64,000 bases of DNA from Geomesophilobacter sediminis (GTDB taxonomy: Bacteria; Desulfobacterota; Desulfuromonadia; Geobacterales; Geobacteraceae). A model generated the notes under the pieces. That model was not told the DNA's origin. It saw only the letters and a list, made by a program, of their open reading frames with translations, and did not search any database. The position numbers were made by a program, and so were the translations under genes. Within the stretch, counting starts at the first letter, position 1. The number at the start of each line of letters is the position of its first letter. The DNA lies in contig NZ_JAEMHM010000001.1 of assembly GCF_016458275.1 (NCBI RefSeq), positions 186,001 to 250,000 on the forward strand, in the 5' to 3' direction. Positions 51,717-61,732 of the stretch are shown here, in pieces.

Positions 51717-54700
51717 ATGTGGCGTTCGATCTGGAGGGGAAAGGGGGGATTATTGGGCGCAGTGGTCGCACTGGCGCTCCTCCTCACCCCGGCCGCCGCC
51801 CTTCCGACCACCCCCGCCGGCACCGTTGTCACCCACAGCTGCCAGCTCCGCTACGGGGCCGCCCCCACGACGGTTTCCTCCAACGAAACCCGGGTCACCG
51901 TGGGCGGCATCTGCGATCTCACCATCGCTCCTCCCCGTAATGCCGTCTCCCATCCCGGCCAGGCGGTCGACTTCCTCCATACCATATCCAACCAGGGAAA
52001 CGCGCCGGACCGTTTCCTGCTCACCGCGGTCCATGCCGGCGGGCTCCCCGACGGGGCGAGTCCCTGCCGGCTCGAATTCTACGACAAGGACGGCAAGACG
52101 AAGCTGCCGCTCGATACCACGGGCGCCGCCCTCACCGGGACCGTTGCCGCCGGTGGCACCCTCGACGTCATCCTGAGGGTGACCCCCCCCTCCGGCTCCG
52201 AAGGGCGGCAGATGAACCTCGTGGTCAAGGCCGTGAGCCAGGCGGTCCCGACCCGGAGCAGTTCCCTCAACGACCAGGTCGCCATCCCGGTCTCCTCCTT
52301 CGCCGACCCGACCAAGAGCGTCTCCCCGGCGGGGGCGGTCCTCCCCGGGGCGGCATTGACCTATACCATCGCCTTCGCAACCAGCGACCTTCCCGCCACC
52401 GGCATCGTGGTCACCGACCAGCTCGATCCGCTACTCAACTTCACCGCGGGCAGTGCGGCGTTTTCCACCGGCAGCGTCGGCGGGACCGCCAGCTTCGACC
52501 CGGTCACCCGCACCCTCACCTTCCGCCTGCCGAACCTGGCCGCCAGCACCGGCGCCGCCGTCACCTTCCAGGCGACGGTGCGCGCCGACGCCCCGTTTGA
52601 TGCCGTGATCCTCAACACGGCGAACCTGAGCAGCGACCAGAACCCGGTGCCGCAGGCGTCGAACACCACGCGCACCCCGGTCCGCGGGCAGCCGCTCCAG
52701 CTGATCAAGGGGGCCGGGGTGTCCAGTGCCGAGGCCGGGGACATCATCCCCTACACCATCCAGGTGAAAAACAACGGCGCGGTCCCCCTCAACAACGTGA
52801 CGGTGCACGACGCACCGCCGCGCGGCTTCCGTTACCTGAAAGGCTCCTCGCTGCTGGACGGGAGCACCTTTGCCGACCCGACCCCTTCCGGCGGCGGGCT
52901 CTTCTGGAACCTCGGAACCCTGGCGCCGGGAGAGACCCGGGTCCTGGTGTACCGGATGGCGGTCTCGACCGATGCCCCGGTGGGGAACAACCAGAACCAG
53001 GCGTTCGCTTTCGGGACCACCCCGGGCGGCACCAGCACCGCATCTCCCAACATCGGCGCCACCGTGCTGATCCGCGCCTCGATCCTCGGGAGCAAGGCGA
53101 TCATCATGGGGCGGGTCTTCATCGACCCCAACGGCAACGGCCTTCCCGATCCGGGCGAGACCGGCGTCGCCGGGGTCCGGATCTACCTCGACGACGGCTC
53201 CTTCTCCTTCACCGATCCCCTCGGCCAGTACACCTTCACCGGAGTCTCCGCCGGCAACCACGTGGTGAAGATCGACCGCTCCACCCTGCCGCGCAACCTG
53301 CACCCGGTCCCGTTCAACACCGCCTTCGCCGGGGTCGGCTGGTCCCAGTTCATCACCGTCCCCTTCGGTGGCCCGGCCCGCGGCGACTTCGCCTTGAAGG
53401 AGATCACGGTCGGCCCCGAGCCGCCGGCCCCCCCGGCCCCGCCGGTCCCGCCGCCCCCGGCGCCGATCTCCCCGGCCGGGGTGGGGGCCGGCCCGGCCAA
53501 GAAGATCGTGGTGAACCCGGACCGGGTCGACATGCCGGCCGATGCCAAGAGCGTGATCCCCTTTACCGTCGAAATCCTGAATGCCGAAGGGAAGCGGGTG
53601 GCCGGGGAATCCCTGGTGACGGTGCGCCTGGGCAAGGGGGAGATCCGGGAGCCGGATGCCGATCCCAAGCAGCCGGGGCACCAGGTGCGGGTCCACGACG
53701 GCATCGGCGTCTTCCACGTCCGCGCCGCGAAATCGCCCGGGGCCGACCCGATCACCATCCAGGGGGCGGGGGTGCAGCAGACGGTGGATCTCTTCTTCAG
53801 CTCGCCGTTACGCGACTGGATCCTGGTCGGCATCGGGAGTCTCACCGTGGGGGGACGCTCGGTATCGAGCCACGTCGAGCCGACCGACAAGGATGACCGC
53901 TTCGACTCCGGGCTTTTCCATGAAGAGCGCCTCTCCTTCTTCACCCGCGGCAAGATCCTCGGCAAGTACCTGGTCACCGCCGCCTACGACTCGGGAAAGG
54001 AGCGGCGCGAGGGGCTGTTCCAGGAGATCGATCCGGAAAAATACTATCCGGTCTACGGCGACGCCTCGGACATCGGCTACGAGGCGCCGTCGCGCGGCAA
54101 GCTCTACGTGAAGGTGGAAGCCGGCCGCTCCTACCTCATCGGCGGCGACTACCGGACCGACCTCTCGGAAAACGAGTTCTCCCGCTACGACCGGGCCCTG
54201 AACGGGGTGAAGCTCGAGGTGAACGAGCCCGGGGTGATCCTGAGGGGGTTCCAAAGCAGCAACAAGGAGGTGGTCACCCGCGACGAGTTTCCGGGCAACG
54301 GCACCTCGGGCTACTTCTTCCTGAGCCGCACCCCGGTCTTCGAGAACAGCGAACGGGTCCGGATCGAAACCCGCGACCGCTACCACAGCGAACGGGTCCT
54401 GTCGGTGGTGGAAAAGATCCGCTACGCCGACTACAGCATCGACTACGGCGCCGGCACCATCCTGTTCAAGGAGCCGGTCCCGGCCCTGGACAAGAACATG
54501 AACCCGATCACCATCGTGGTGAACTACCAGAGCGAGCGGGGCGGGGTGGAGCGCCAGACCTACGGCGGGCGCGCGGTGGTCGGCTCCCGCGCGGGGAGCT
54601 GGTTCGGGGGCACCGCGGTGGTCGAGGAGCAGAGCGTCAAGAACAACACCCTGTACGGCCTGGACGGCGGCCTGAAGCTCCTCGGGGACCAGATCGCCCT

Positions 54701-57635
54701 GAAGGGGGAGGGCGCGGTGAGCGAGAACCTGGAGCACGGCCGCGGCAGCGCCTGGAAGGCTGAGGCCTTCACCCATCCCGCCCAGGAGTTCAACCTGGGC
54801 GGCTACTACCGGAAGGTGGACGCGGATTTCTACAACCCCTCGATGACCGGCAGCGAACTGGGGACCACCAAGTACGGCGGCAAGGCCGACTACCGGCTCC
54901 CATCCAAGACGCTGCTCACGGCCGAGAGCTTCGTGGAGAAAAGCGAGATCACCGGGATTCGGCTCTTCGGCAACCAGGCCGGCTTCGCCCACAAGTTCTC
55001 CCTTTGGGATACCGAGGCCGGTTACAAGCGGATCGAGGAGGAGGCCGGCGGGCGCAACGGGGTCTCCGACATCGTGTACGCCGGGGTCAAGGGGCCGCTC
55101 ACCGCCAAGCTCGACGCGACCCTGCGCCGCGAGCAGCTCCTCGCCCCTTCCCTGGTGGCCGACTACCAGACCAAGACCTATCTCCGCCTCGACTACCGCA
55201 TTTCGGAGCGCACCCGCGCCTTCGTCGCCGAGGAATACCAGGAGGGGGCGCCGAAACAGCGCCAGGCGACCCTGGTCGGGATGGAGAGCAAGCTCTCCGA
55301 GAAGATGCGGCTTTCCACCGGCTACCAGCTCTCCAGCGGCACGGCCGGGAGCACCAGCCAGGGAAACGTCGACCTGAACACCAAGGTGTACGAGGAGCGC
55401 GGGCTGGTCATCGACACCCGGACCGGGTACCAGATCCAGGACTCCCTCTCGGCGCAGCGCGGCCAGGCGATTCTGGGGTTGAACAGCCGCTACGAGGTGA
55501 GCAAGGGGCTTTTGTTCAGCTCCAGCCTGGAGCGGATCGAAACTGTCCAGGGGCACGGCGGGGAAGGGACCGCCTTCACCCTGGCGGGGGAATACCTGCG
55601 CGCCAAGGAGCTCAAGGTCACCGGCCGCTACGAGATCAAGTCCGCCCCGGGCGAGCTCACCTCCCTCTACGCCGCCCAGGCCGCCTACAAGCTGAACGAA
55701 AGCCTCACCCTGGTGGGCAAATCCAGCTTGTGGACCCGCGACGCCGACGCCGGTGACGACGTCGTCTACGACGGCTACGTCGGCACCGCCTGGCGCCCGA
55801 TCGCCGGCAACCCGCTCCATCTCCTCACCCTGGCCCGGTTCAAGATCGACGACAAGGACAGCGTCCCGGGCGGACCGCATACCAAGAGCCTGGTCCTCTC
55901 CGCCGAGCCGACCTTCCGGATGAACAAGCGCTGGACCCTGCAGGGGAAATACGCCGGCAAGCTCTCCTTCGAGTCGAGCGGTCCGGTGGGGGTGCAAAGC
56001 TACACCGACCTCGCCCTGGCCGGGGTCTCCTACGACCTCGCCGAAAAATGGGAACTCACCGTGTACGGCAAGCTGACCAGCCAGTACGAGGCCGGGCTGC
56101 ACGACTTCGGGGTGACCGGCACGATCGGGTACCGGGTCTACCGCAACGTGGTCCTCATGACCGGTTACAACTACGCCCGGCTCGACGACCGCGACCTTAC
56201 CGGGGAGACCTTCCAGGGGCAGGGGCCGTTTTTCGGGGTGAAGGTGAAGTTCGACGAGGAGATGTTCGAGCACGACGAGGCCGAGGTCCGGCCGATCAAG
56301 GAACCGGTCCGGGCCGAGGTCCCCAAGGCGGCGCCGCCCGCGCCTCCGGTCGTCCCCGTGGTCCCCGCCGTCGCCATCGTCGGGGTGCGCGAGGATATCC
56401 CGCTGCAGATCTCCGGGAGCGCGGAGCTCCTCACCCTGCTGGTCAACGGCGAGAAGCCGCGGCTCCCCTCGACCGAGGTGAACCTGACCCGCGAGATCCT
56501 GGACTCGGTGGAACTCTCCGGAGGCAAGCTGAAGCGCCCGATCCGCTTCCGGACCTCGGTGGAGAAGCCGGGCGAGGTCAAGGGGTGGCATTTCGGGATC
56601 CTGGACGCGCAGGGGCGGGGGATCCGCGCCCTCAAGGGGGAGGGGGCGCCGCCGGAACAGCTGGTCTGGAACGGCGAGACCGACGGGCCGGCGCTGGTGA
56701 AGGGTGAGATCTACCAGTACCAGATGGAACTCGTCTACAAGGACGGCTCCTACGTCGCAACGCCGCGCGGGCTCTTCGGGGTGAGCCGGAAAGAGGCGGT
56801 TCTCCTGTCACTCTCCGGCGGTGCCTTCGTCTTCGAAAAGTGGAACCTGACCGACCAGGCACGGCGGCTTTTGAAAGAGGCGGCGCGGGTGCTGCGGGCC
56901 AATCCGAAAGAAAAGGTCATCGTCGAGGGGCACACCGACGGCATCGGTACGGTGCCGTACAACGTGGGGCTTTCCAAAAAGCGCTGCGACTCCGCCGCCA
57001 ACTACCTGGTGCGTCAGGAGGGGATCCCTGAGGCGCGCATCATCCGGCGCTGGTACGGGAAGTCGCGCCCCATCGCGGACAACGCGACCACCCCGGGGCG
57101 CCGGCTCAACCGCCGGGTGGAGATCCTTGGCGACTTCGGCCGCAACGTCCCGACCCTGCCGGACCGGTTCCGCGCCAAGCCGTTCGTGGTGATCAACGGG
57201 ACCCCTTTGCCGCTCGACCCGGACGGCCGCTTCGCCACCACCATTCCGGCCGACGTCGGCAAGCTCAAGGTGGAGATGGGGGATTCCAGCGGGCGCGGCC
57301 TGGCGACCGTCCTTCCGGTGCCGAGCCTCGACATCGCGGCCCCGACCGGCGCACGGGTGGTCCCGTTCGGGGTAACCCGCGCCGGTTACAAGGTGGACAC
57401 CGACGGTCACTCCGCCTGCACCCTCGCGGCCGGGACCGACCCGGGGAACCGGGTCGAGTTGGACGGAAAGCTCCTGGTGGTGGACGGCAAGGGGGGCTTT
57501 TCCACCGAGCTTTCCCTGGTGCGGGGTGAGAAGGTGTTCGGGATGGTGGTGCGAAACGGCGCCGGCTGTTCCAGGCTGTTGAACCTGAAGGTGCGGACTG
57601 CTCCGCAGGAACTCAGGGGGCAAAGCGAGCCGTGA
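51717..57635 (+). CDS. Giant DUF11 / SdrD-like / beta-barrel-like / OmpA surface protein
   Basis: 1972 residues. ATG 51717 is chosen because GGAGG lies seven bases upstream and touches the alternative ATG at 51711. Order: signal peptide (VVALALLLTPAAALP); DUF11-type beta domains (about 35-450, for example IPYTIQVKNNGAVPLNNVTV); an SdrD-B-like domain (MGRVFIDPNGNGLPDPGETG, about 465-565); a Pro-rich linker; an invasin-like Ig domain (about 595-700); a long region (about 715-1500) of alternating strands ending in aromatic residues, resembling an outer-membrane barrel; and an OmpA peptidoglycan-binding domain (FEKWNLTDQARRLLKEAARV, VEGHTDGIGTVPYN, about 1700-1800). A beta tail follows. It probably spans or decorates the outer membrane and binds peptidoglycan. 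It overlaps the FecR gene by four bases. Confidence 0.85.
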   Translation: MWRSIWRGKGGLLGAVVALALLLTPAAALPTTPAGTVVTHSCQLRYGAAPTTVSSNETRVTVGGICDLTIAPPRNAVSHPGQAVDFLHTISNQGNAPDRFLLTAVHAGGLPDGASPCRLEFYDKDGKTKLPLDTTGAALTGTVAAGGTLDVILRVTPPSGSEGRQMNLVVKAVSQAVPTRSSSLNDQVAIPVSSFADPTKSVSPAGAVLPGAALTYTIAFATSDLPATGIVVTDQLDPLLNFTAGSAAFSTGSVGGTASFDPVTRTLTFRLPNLAASTGAAVTFQATVRADAPFDAVILNTANLSSDQNPVPQASNTTRTPVRGQPLQLIKGAGVSSAEAGDIIPYTIQVKNNGAVPLNNVTVHDAPPRGFRYLKGSSLLDGSTFADPTPSGGGLFWNLGTLAPGETRVLVYRMAVSTDAPVGNNQNQAFAFGTTPGGTSTASPNIGATVLIRASILGSKAIIMGRVFIDPNGNGLPDPGETGVAGVRIYLDDGSFSFTDPLGQYTFTGVSAGNHVVKIDRSTLPRNLHPVPFNTAFAGVGWSQFITVPFGGPARGDFALKEITVGPEPPAPPAPPVPPPPAPISPAGVGAGPAKKIVVNPDRVDMPADAKSVIPFTVEILNAEGKRVAGESLVTVRLGKGEIREPDADPKQPGHQVRVHDGIGVFHVRAAKSPGADPITIQGAGVQQTVDLFFSSPLRDWILVGIGSLTVGGRSVSSHVEPTDKDDRFDSGLFHEERLSFFTRGKILGKYLVTAAYDSGKERREGLFQEIDPEKYYPVYGDASDIGYEAPSRGKLYVKVEAGRSYLIGGDYRTDLSENEFSRYDRALNGVKLEVNEPGVILRGFQSSNKEVVTRDEFPGNGTSGYFFLSRTPVFENSERVRIETRDRYHSERVLSVVEKIRYADYSIDYGAGTILFKEPVPALDKNMNPITIVVNYQSERGGVERQTYGGRAVVGSRAGSWFGGTAVVEEQSVKNNTLYGLDGGLKLLGDQIALKGEGAVSENLEHGRGSAWKAEAFTHPAQEFNLGGYYRKVDADFYNPSMTGSELGTTKYGGKADYRLPSKTLLTAESFVEKSEITGIRLFGNQAGFAHKFSLWDTEAGYKRIEEEAGGRNGVSDIVYAGVKGPLTAKLDATLRREQLLAPSLVADYQTKTYLRLDYRISERTRAFVAEEYQEGAPKQRQATLVGMESKLSEKMRLSTGYQLSSGTAGSTSQGNVDLNTKVYEERGLVIDTRTGYQIQDSLSAQRGQAILGLNSRYEVSKGLLFSSSLERIETVQGHGGEGTAFTLAGEYLRAKELKVTGRYEIKSAPGELTSLYAAQAAYKLNESLTLVGKSSLWTRDADAGDDVVYDGYVGTAWRPIAGNPLHLLTLARFKIDDKDSVPGGPHTKSLVLSAEPTFRMNKRWTLQGKYAGKLSFESSGPVGVQSYTDLALAGVSYDLAEKWELTVYGKLTSQYEAGLHDFGVTGTIGYRVYRNVVLMTGYNYARLDDRDLTGETFQGQGPFFGVKVKFDEEMFEHDEAEVRPIKEPVRAEVPKAAPPAPPVVPVVPAVAIVGVREDIPLQISGSAELLTLLVNGEKPRLPSTEVNLTREILDSVELSGGKLKRPIRFRTSVEKPGEVKGWHFGILDAQGRGIRALKGEGAPPEQLVWNGETDGPALVKGEIYQYQMELVYKDGSYVATPRGLFGVSRKEAVLLSLSGGAFVFEKWNLTDQARRLLKEAARVLRANPKEKVIVEGHTDGIGTVPYNVGLSKKRCDSAANYLVRQEGIPEARIIRRWYGKSRPIADNATTPGRRLNRRVEILGDFGRNVPTLPDRFRAKPFVVINGTPLPLDPDGRFATTIPADVGKLKVEMGDSSGRGLATVLPVPSLDIAAPTGARVVPFGVTRAGYKVDTDGHSACTLAAGTDPGNRVELDGKLLVVDGKGGFSTELSLVRGEKVFGMVVRNGAGCSRLLNLKVRTAPQELRGQSEP

Positions 57636-58936
57636 AGCGGGAAACCTTGAAAAAGGGGGCGGCGCTGACGGCGGAAGTCGTCGGGTCGCTCTTGCTGGTT
57701 GCCGGGGCATATGCGCTCTTCATGCTCCTGTTGAACTCCCTGTTTCCCTCCGGCACCCCGCTGAAGGAGCTGATGGAGAGCGAGCCCGAGCCGCCGTCCC
57801 ATACCCGGCCCGCCGACGGCACGATCTCGGTTGAGGCGACCCTCTCCGAACTGGTGCGGGACGTCCGCTTCCGCCGCGGCAATTCGGTCGCCTGGGGGAG
57901 CGCCCAGGAGGGGATGCCTCTTTTCAGCCAGGACGCGGTGCAGACCCTGGACCGCTCCGGGGCCCGCATCTCCTTCGATGCCCACAACCACCTCGAGCTC
58001 GGGAGCAACTCCATGGTGCTCGTGGAGCGGGTAAAGGAGGAGACCGACGGCGTGCGCCGCTACCGGGTGCGGGTGCAGGGAGAGCTGGAAGGCTCGCTGG
58101 TTCCGACCAGGAAGATGAACCTGGAACTGGAGACTGCCGGTCACGTCGCTCGCATCGGGAAGAAGGGGGCGGATTTCCGGGTGGTCACCTTGAACGACGA
58201 TTCCTCGAGCGTCTCGGTCTATTCCGGCGAGGCGCAGTTGCTGCGCCCCGGTCATCCGCTGGTCGTCACCGCCAACCAGGGGGTGACCCTGCGGCGCGGC
58301 GTCGCGGTGAGCGCAGTCTACGCGCTGCCGGCGCCGCCGCAGCTGCAGGGATGCCGCAGCGGCCAGTACCGGTACCGGGTCATCCCCCCCCGGCTCACCT
58401 TCACCTGGAAGGGGGCTCCCGGCGAATACCGCTTCCAGCTCTCCCGCTGGGCCCATTTCGGCGAGACGATCCTGGATCTTCGGGTGAGCAGCACCTCCTT
58501 CACCACCCAGCAGCTGGAGAAGGGGAACTATTACTGGCGGGTGAGCCGGATCGAGGACGGCCGGGTGGGGCGCTTCAGCACCATCGGGCGGCTGGAGGTC
58601 GTGCAGAGCCAGACCCCGCCGCCGCTCACCGTCTCCTTCCCCGGCGAGCGGGCGACCGCCAGCACCTACGTACTGCAAGGCAAATGCGAGCCCGGCACCA
58701 GGATCTTCGTGGACGGCAAGGAAGTTACCGGATGCGAGGAGGGAGAGTTCCGGCACGAGGTGAGTCTGAAACCCGGGGTGAACCTGATCCGGGTCGAGGC
58801 GGTGGACCCCGCCGGCAACAGCGCCTACGCCTCGCGGATCGTTTACGGCGAAGGGAGCTCAGAGGGGGCCGAGGGGTCCCAACCGGCGGTGCTGACGGTG
58901 CCGCGAAATGGGGCAGGTGGGGAAGGCTCACCTTGA
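57632..58936 (+). CDS. FecR-domain protein with fibronectin-like and Ig-like modules
   Basis: 434 residues. The GTG at 57632 overlaps the preceding stop as GTGA. One membrane segment (AEVVGSLLLVAGAYALFMLL) leads to a periplasmic FecR domain (about 65-220: DVRFRRGNSVAWGSAQEGMP, RSGARISFDAHNHLELGSNS, LVERVKEETDG). Next is a fibronectin-III-like module (PPRLTFTWKGAPGEYRFQLS, about 250-330), then an Ig-like module (YVLQGKCEPGTRIFVDGKEV). Many FecR proteins pass an outer-membrane signal to a sigma factor. Here no ECF sigma gene is present; a sensor kinase follows instead. Coupling to the giant protein suggests they form one envelope complex. Confidence 0.87.
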   Translation: MKRETLKKGAALTAEVVGSLLLVAGAYALFMLLLNSLFPSGTPLKELMESEPEPPSHTRPADGTISVEATLSELVRDVRFRRGNSVAWGSAQEGMPLFSQDAVQTLDRSGARISFDAHNHLELGSNSMVLVERVKEETDGVRRYRVRVQGELEGSLVPTRKMNLELETAGHVARIGKKGADFRVVTLNDDSSSVSVYSGEAQLLRPGHPLVVTANQGVTLRRGVAVSAVYALPAPPQLQGCRSGQYRYRVIPPRLTFTWKGAPGEYRFQLSRWAHFGETILDLRVSSTSFTTQQLEKGNYYWRVSRIEDGRVGRFSTIGRLEVVQSQTPPPLTVSFPGERATASTYVLQGKCEPGTRIFVDGKEVTGCEEGEFRHEVSLKPGVNLIRVEAVDPAGNSAYASRIVYGEGSSEGAEGSQPAVLTVPRNGAGGEGSP

Positions 58937-59001
58937 CACGCCGATCGGTCGATCCGACCGCGGTCCAATTTAGAGGAAGATGAGCGAGGAGGTGCGCCGC
59001 C

Positions 59002-60768
59002 ATGACCCTGAAACTGCGCTTTCCGCTGCGGTTCAAGATTCTCATCGCCCAGCTGCTTTTGGTCTCGGTCACGCTCAGCCTGATCACCTTCACCATGGCC
59101 CGGCTGTTCCACAACGACAAGACCGCCTACATCCACGACCTCACCTCGACCGTGGTGCTGCACACCGCCGAGGAGGCGAACGCGCTTTTGGGCGATTACA
59201 AGGAGCGGCTGCGCATCTTCGCCCGCCTCATGTCGGCAGCGCCCGCCTCCGGAAACAGCGGCGCGCTGGAGGCGATGTTCGAGGAGTTCGGGGACTTCGT
59301 CATGGTCACCTGGGACGGGGCGGGACGTCATGAAATCGTCTTCGACGAGGAGGGGCTGGGGCAGATCGGCATCACCAAGGATGCCCTGGTCGCCTACCGC
59401 GCCCAGCATCCGCTTCCGAACCTGAAGCCGGGCGAGCTTTATCTGGAAAACGCCGCGGTCGCCCCGAACCGCCCGACGCTGGCGGTGACCCTGGCGGAGA
59501 AGGATGGGGCGGCGACTGCCTTCGTCGGCATGGACCAGATCCAGCGCCTGGCTCGGCGCTCGCGCGTCTTCGAAACCTTCCTGCTCGACTCCGCCGGAAG
59601 GTACGTCGCTCACAGCGACCGACGCCGCATCGGCGCCAAGGCCGATGCCAGCTGGTGGGAGCGGGTGCGCGGCGTCGCGGTCCTCGGCAGCACCATCGAG
59701 TACCAGGTCCAGGGGAAGGGGATGGTGGGGGGCTTCGCCAAGGTCCCGGTCGGCGGCCTGGTCGCCGGGGTGCAGCTGCCCAAGAGCGCGGCCTATCTCA
59801 CCTCGCGGGAGCTTTTGAGCGACCTCCTGCTGGTCTCGGTCTACCTGCTCGGCGGCGGGACGATCCTGAGTCTATTCTGGTCCCGCCGGCTCACCCGTCC
59901 CATCGAGGAGCTTTCCCGGGCGACCCGGATGGTCGGACAGGGGCAGTTCGAGATCCAGGTGCAGGCGGGAACTGCGGACGAGATCGGCGACCTGGGAACC
60001 TCCTTCAACCGGATGGCCGGGGAGCTGAAAAACCGCGAAGCGGCGCTCAAGGAGCTCTACGAACAACTGGTGCAGTCGGAGAAGATGGCGGCCTTCGGAG
60101 CGCTCGGCGCGGGGATCGCCCACGAGGTGAAGAACCCGCTGGCCGGCATCCTGGGGCTCGCTCAGCTTTCGCAGCGCGCCGTCGAGAAGGGGACCCAGCT
60201 GGAAAAGAACCTTTTGACCATAGAGAAGGAGACCAAGCGCTGCCGGACCATCATCGAGAACCTGCTGCGGTTCGCGCGCCAGGAAAAGGTGGAGTTTGCC
60301 GAGCTCGAGATCGGGCAGGTGGTGGAAGACGCCCTGGCGATCGTCGATCATCAGTTGGGGATCAACGGAATCCGCGTGGAAAAGGAGCTCGACCGGGAAC
60401 TCCCGCCGCTCAAGGGGAACGCGAACCAGTTGCAGCAGGTGCTGATGAACCTCATGATCAACGCGCAGCAGGCGATGGAGGGGAGTTCGGGGACGGTCCG
60501 CCTGAGCGCCAAGAAGCTGGAGGGGGCGGTGGAGGTGCGGGTCTGCGACAACGGCCCGGGGATCGACGAGGCGGTGCAGTCCCGGATCTTCGAGCCCTTT
60601 TTCACCACCAAACCCGCCGGCAAAGGGACCGGGCTCGGGCTGTCGGTGACCTATGGCATCGTCAAGGACCACGGCGGGGAGATTCGTCTGGAAAGCCGGA
60701 AAGGTGAGGGCGCCACCTTCATCATCACCCTGCCGGTGGCGGGGGAGACGACTATTGCGGCCGGCTAG
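59002..60768 (+). CDS. Membrane sensor histidine kinase (Cache-HAMP-HisKA-HATPase)
   Basis: 588 residues behind GAGGAGG. Two membrane helices (about 11-36 and 273-296) flank a periplasmic sensor of about 235 residues resembling a double Cache domain (VTLAEKDGAATAFVGMDQIQ, FLLDSAGRYVAHSDRRRIGA). HAMP follows (SRRLTRPIEELSRATRMVGQ), then HisKA with GAGIAHEVKNPLAGILGLAQ (phospho-His374) and HATPase_c (NANQLQQVLMNLMINAQQAM, DNGPGIDEA, GKGTGLGLSVTYGIV). The next gene, nine bases on, is a receiver-GGDEF protein, the obvious partner. The signal probably comes from the envelope proteins encoded upstream. Confidence 0.94.
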   Translation: MTLKLRFPLRFKILIAQLLLVSVTLSLITFTMARLFHNDKTAYIHDLTSTVVLHTAEEANALLGDYKERLRIFARLMSAAPASGNSGALEAMFEEFGDFVMVTWDGAGRHEIVFDEEGLGQIGITKDALVAYRAQHPLPNLKPGELYLENAAVAPNRPTLAVTLAEKDGAATAFVGMDQIQRLARRSRVFETFLLDSAGRYVAHSDRRRIGAKADASWWERVRGVAVLGSTIEYQVQGKGMVGGFAKVPVGGLVAGVQLPKSAAYLTSRELLSDLLLVSVYLLGGGTILSLFWSRRLTRPIEELSRATRMVGQGQFEIQVQAGTADEIGDLGTSFNRMAGELKNREAALKELYEQLVQSEKMAAFGALGAGIAHEVKNPLAGILGLAQLSQRAVEKGTQLEKNLLTIEKETKRCRTIIENLLRFARQEKVEFAELEIGQVVEDALAIVDHQLGINGIRVEKELDRELPPLKGNANQLQQVLMNLMINAQQAMEGSSGTVRLSAKKLEGAVEVRVCDNGPGIDEAVQSRIFEPFFTTKPAGKGTGLGLSVTYGIVKDHGGEIRLESRKGEGATFIITLPVAGETTIAAG

Positions 60769-60777
60769 GAGGAGGCT

Positions 60778-61719
60778 ATGGAACTTCTGGTTGTCGACGA
60801 CGAGGAAACCTTGAGAAACGTGATCTCGCAGGTCTTGACCGCGGACGGCTTCAGTGTCGCGGAGGCCGCCACCGGCGAAGAGGCGCTCGAGGCGTTCCGG
60901 CTCCGGCGGCACCCGCTGGTCATCACCGACATCCGGATGGCCGGCATGAGCGGGATCGAGCTTTTGCACCAGATCAAGGAACACAATCCGGAGACCGAGG
61001 TGGTGATCATGACCAGTCACGCCTCGCTCGACAGTGCGTTGACCGCACTGCGGGCCGGTGCCTACGATTACCTGATCAAGCCGTTCGAGAGCCTGGATCT
61101 GATCTCGGCGGTGGCGGCGCGGGCCGCCGAGAAGGCGCGCCTGGTGGCGCAGAACCGGGAGCTTCTGGCCCAGTTGCAGCGGGCCAACCGCGAGCTCCAG
61201 GAGGCGAATGACACCCTGAAGGAGATGGCGGTGCGCGACGGACTCACCTCGCTTTTCAACCACCGCTACTTCCAGGAGACCCTGGCCCGCGAGGTGGCGC
61301 GCTGCCGGCGCTACCAAAAGGAGTGCTCCGTCATCTTCATGGACGTCGACAACTTCAAGCTGTACAACGACACCCACGGGCACCCGGAGGGGGACCGGCT
61401 GTTGAGCACCCTGTCCGGGCTCCTCTGCGAGCACCTGCGCGAATCGGATCTCGCGGCGCGCTACGGCGGGGAGGAATTCGTCCTGCTGCTGCCGGAGACG
61501 GGAAAAGAAGGGGCGCTGGTGACCGCGGATGAGGTGCGGGGGCGGGTGGCGCGCCACCTCTTCCCGGGAGGCGAAAGCCAGCCGCTGGGGAAGGTGACCA
61601 TCAGCGTCGGGGTGGCATCCTTTCCGGCCGACGGTGGGGATCCGTCCGAGATCGTCGAGGCGGCGGACCGGATGCTCTACCGCGCCAAGCACGAAGGGAA
61701 GAACCGGGTCTGCGGGTAG
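60778..61719 (+). CDS. Response regulator diguanylate cyclase (REC-GGDEF)
   Basis: 313 residues behind GGAGGAGG. Receiver 1-120 (LLVVDDEETLRNVISQVL, phospho-acceptor Asp51 in PLVITDIRMAG). A coiled linker (LLAQLQRANRELQEANDTLK) precedes the GGDEF domain (about 150-313). The active-site motif is GGEEF at 230-234 and a product-inhibition site RESD lies five residues before it. It should make cyclic di-GMP when phosphorylated by the kinase upstream, like WspR or PleD. This ties the surface proteins of the operon to biofilm or motility decisions. Confidence 0.95.
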   Translation: MELLVVDDEETLRNVISQVLTADGFSVAEAATGEEALEAFRLRRHPLVITDIRMAGMSGIELLHQIKEHNPETEVVIMTSHASLDSALTALRAGAYDYLIKPFESLDLISAVAARAAEKARLVAQNRELLAQLQRANRELQEANDTLKEMAVRDGLTSLFNHRYFQETLAREVARCRRYQKECSVIFMDVDNFKLYNDTHGHPEGDRLLSTLSGLLCEHLRESDLAARYGGEEFVLLLPETGKEGALVTADEVRGRVARHLFPGGESQPLGKVTISVGVASFPADGGDPSEIVEAADRMLYRAKHEGKNRVCG

Positions 61720-61732
61720 GCGGGGGTGGTGG

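Noticed and set aside
52431-53717. 428-residue minus-strand frame in the giant gene
   Set aside because: It is another antisense shadow of the high-GC coding region, with no domain content.
53808-56591. 927-residue open frame on the minus strand
   Set aside because: It mirrors the giant surface-protein gene; the composition is the His/Leu/Gly-rich pattern typical of antisense frames in GC-rich DNA, with no domains.
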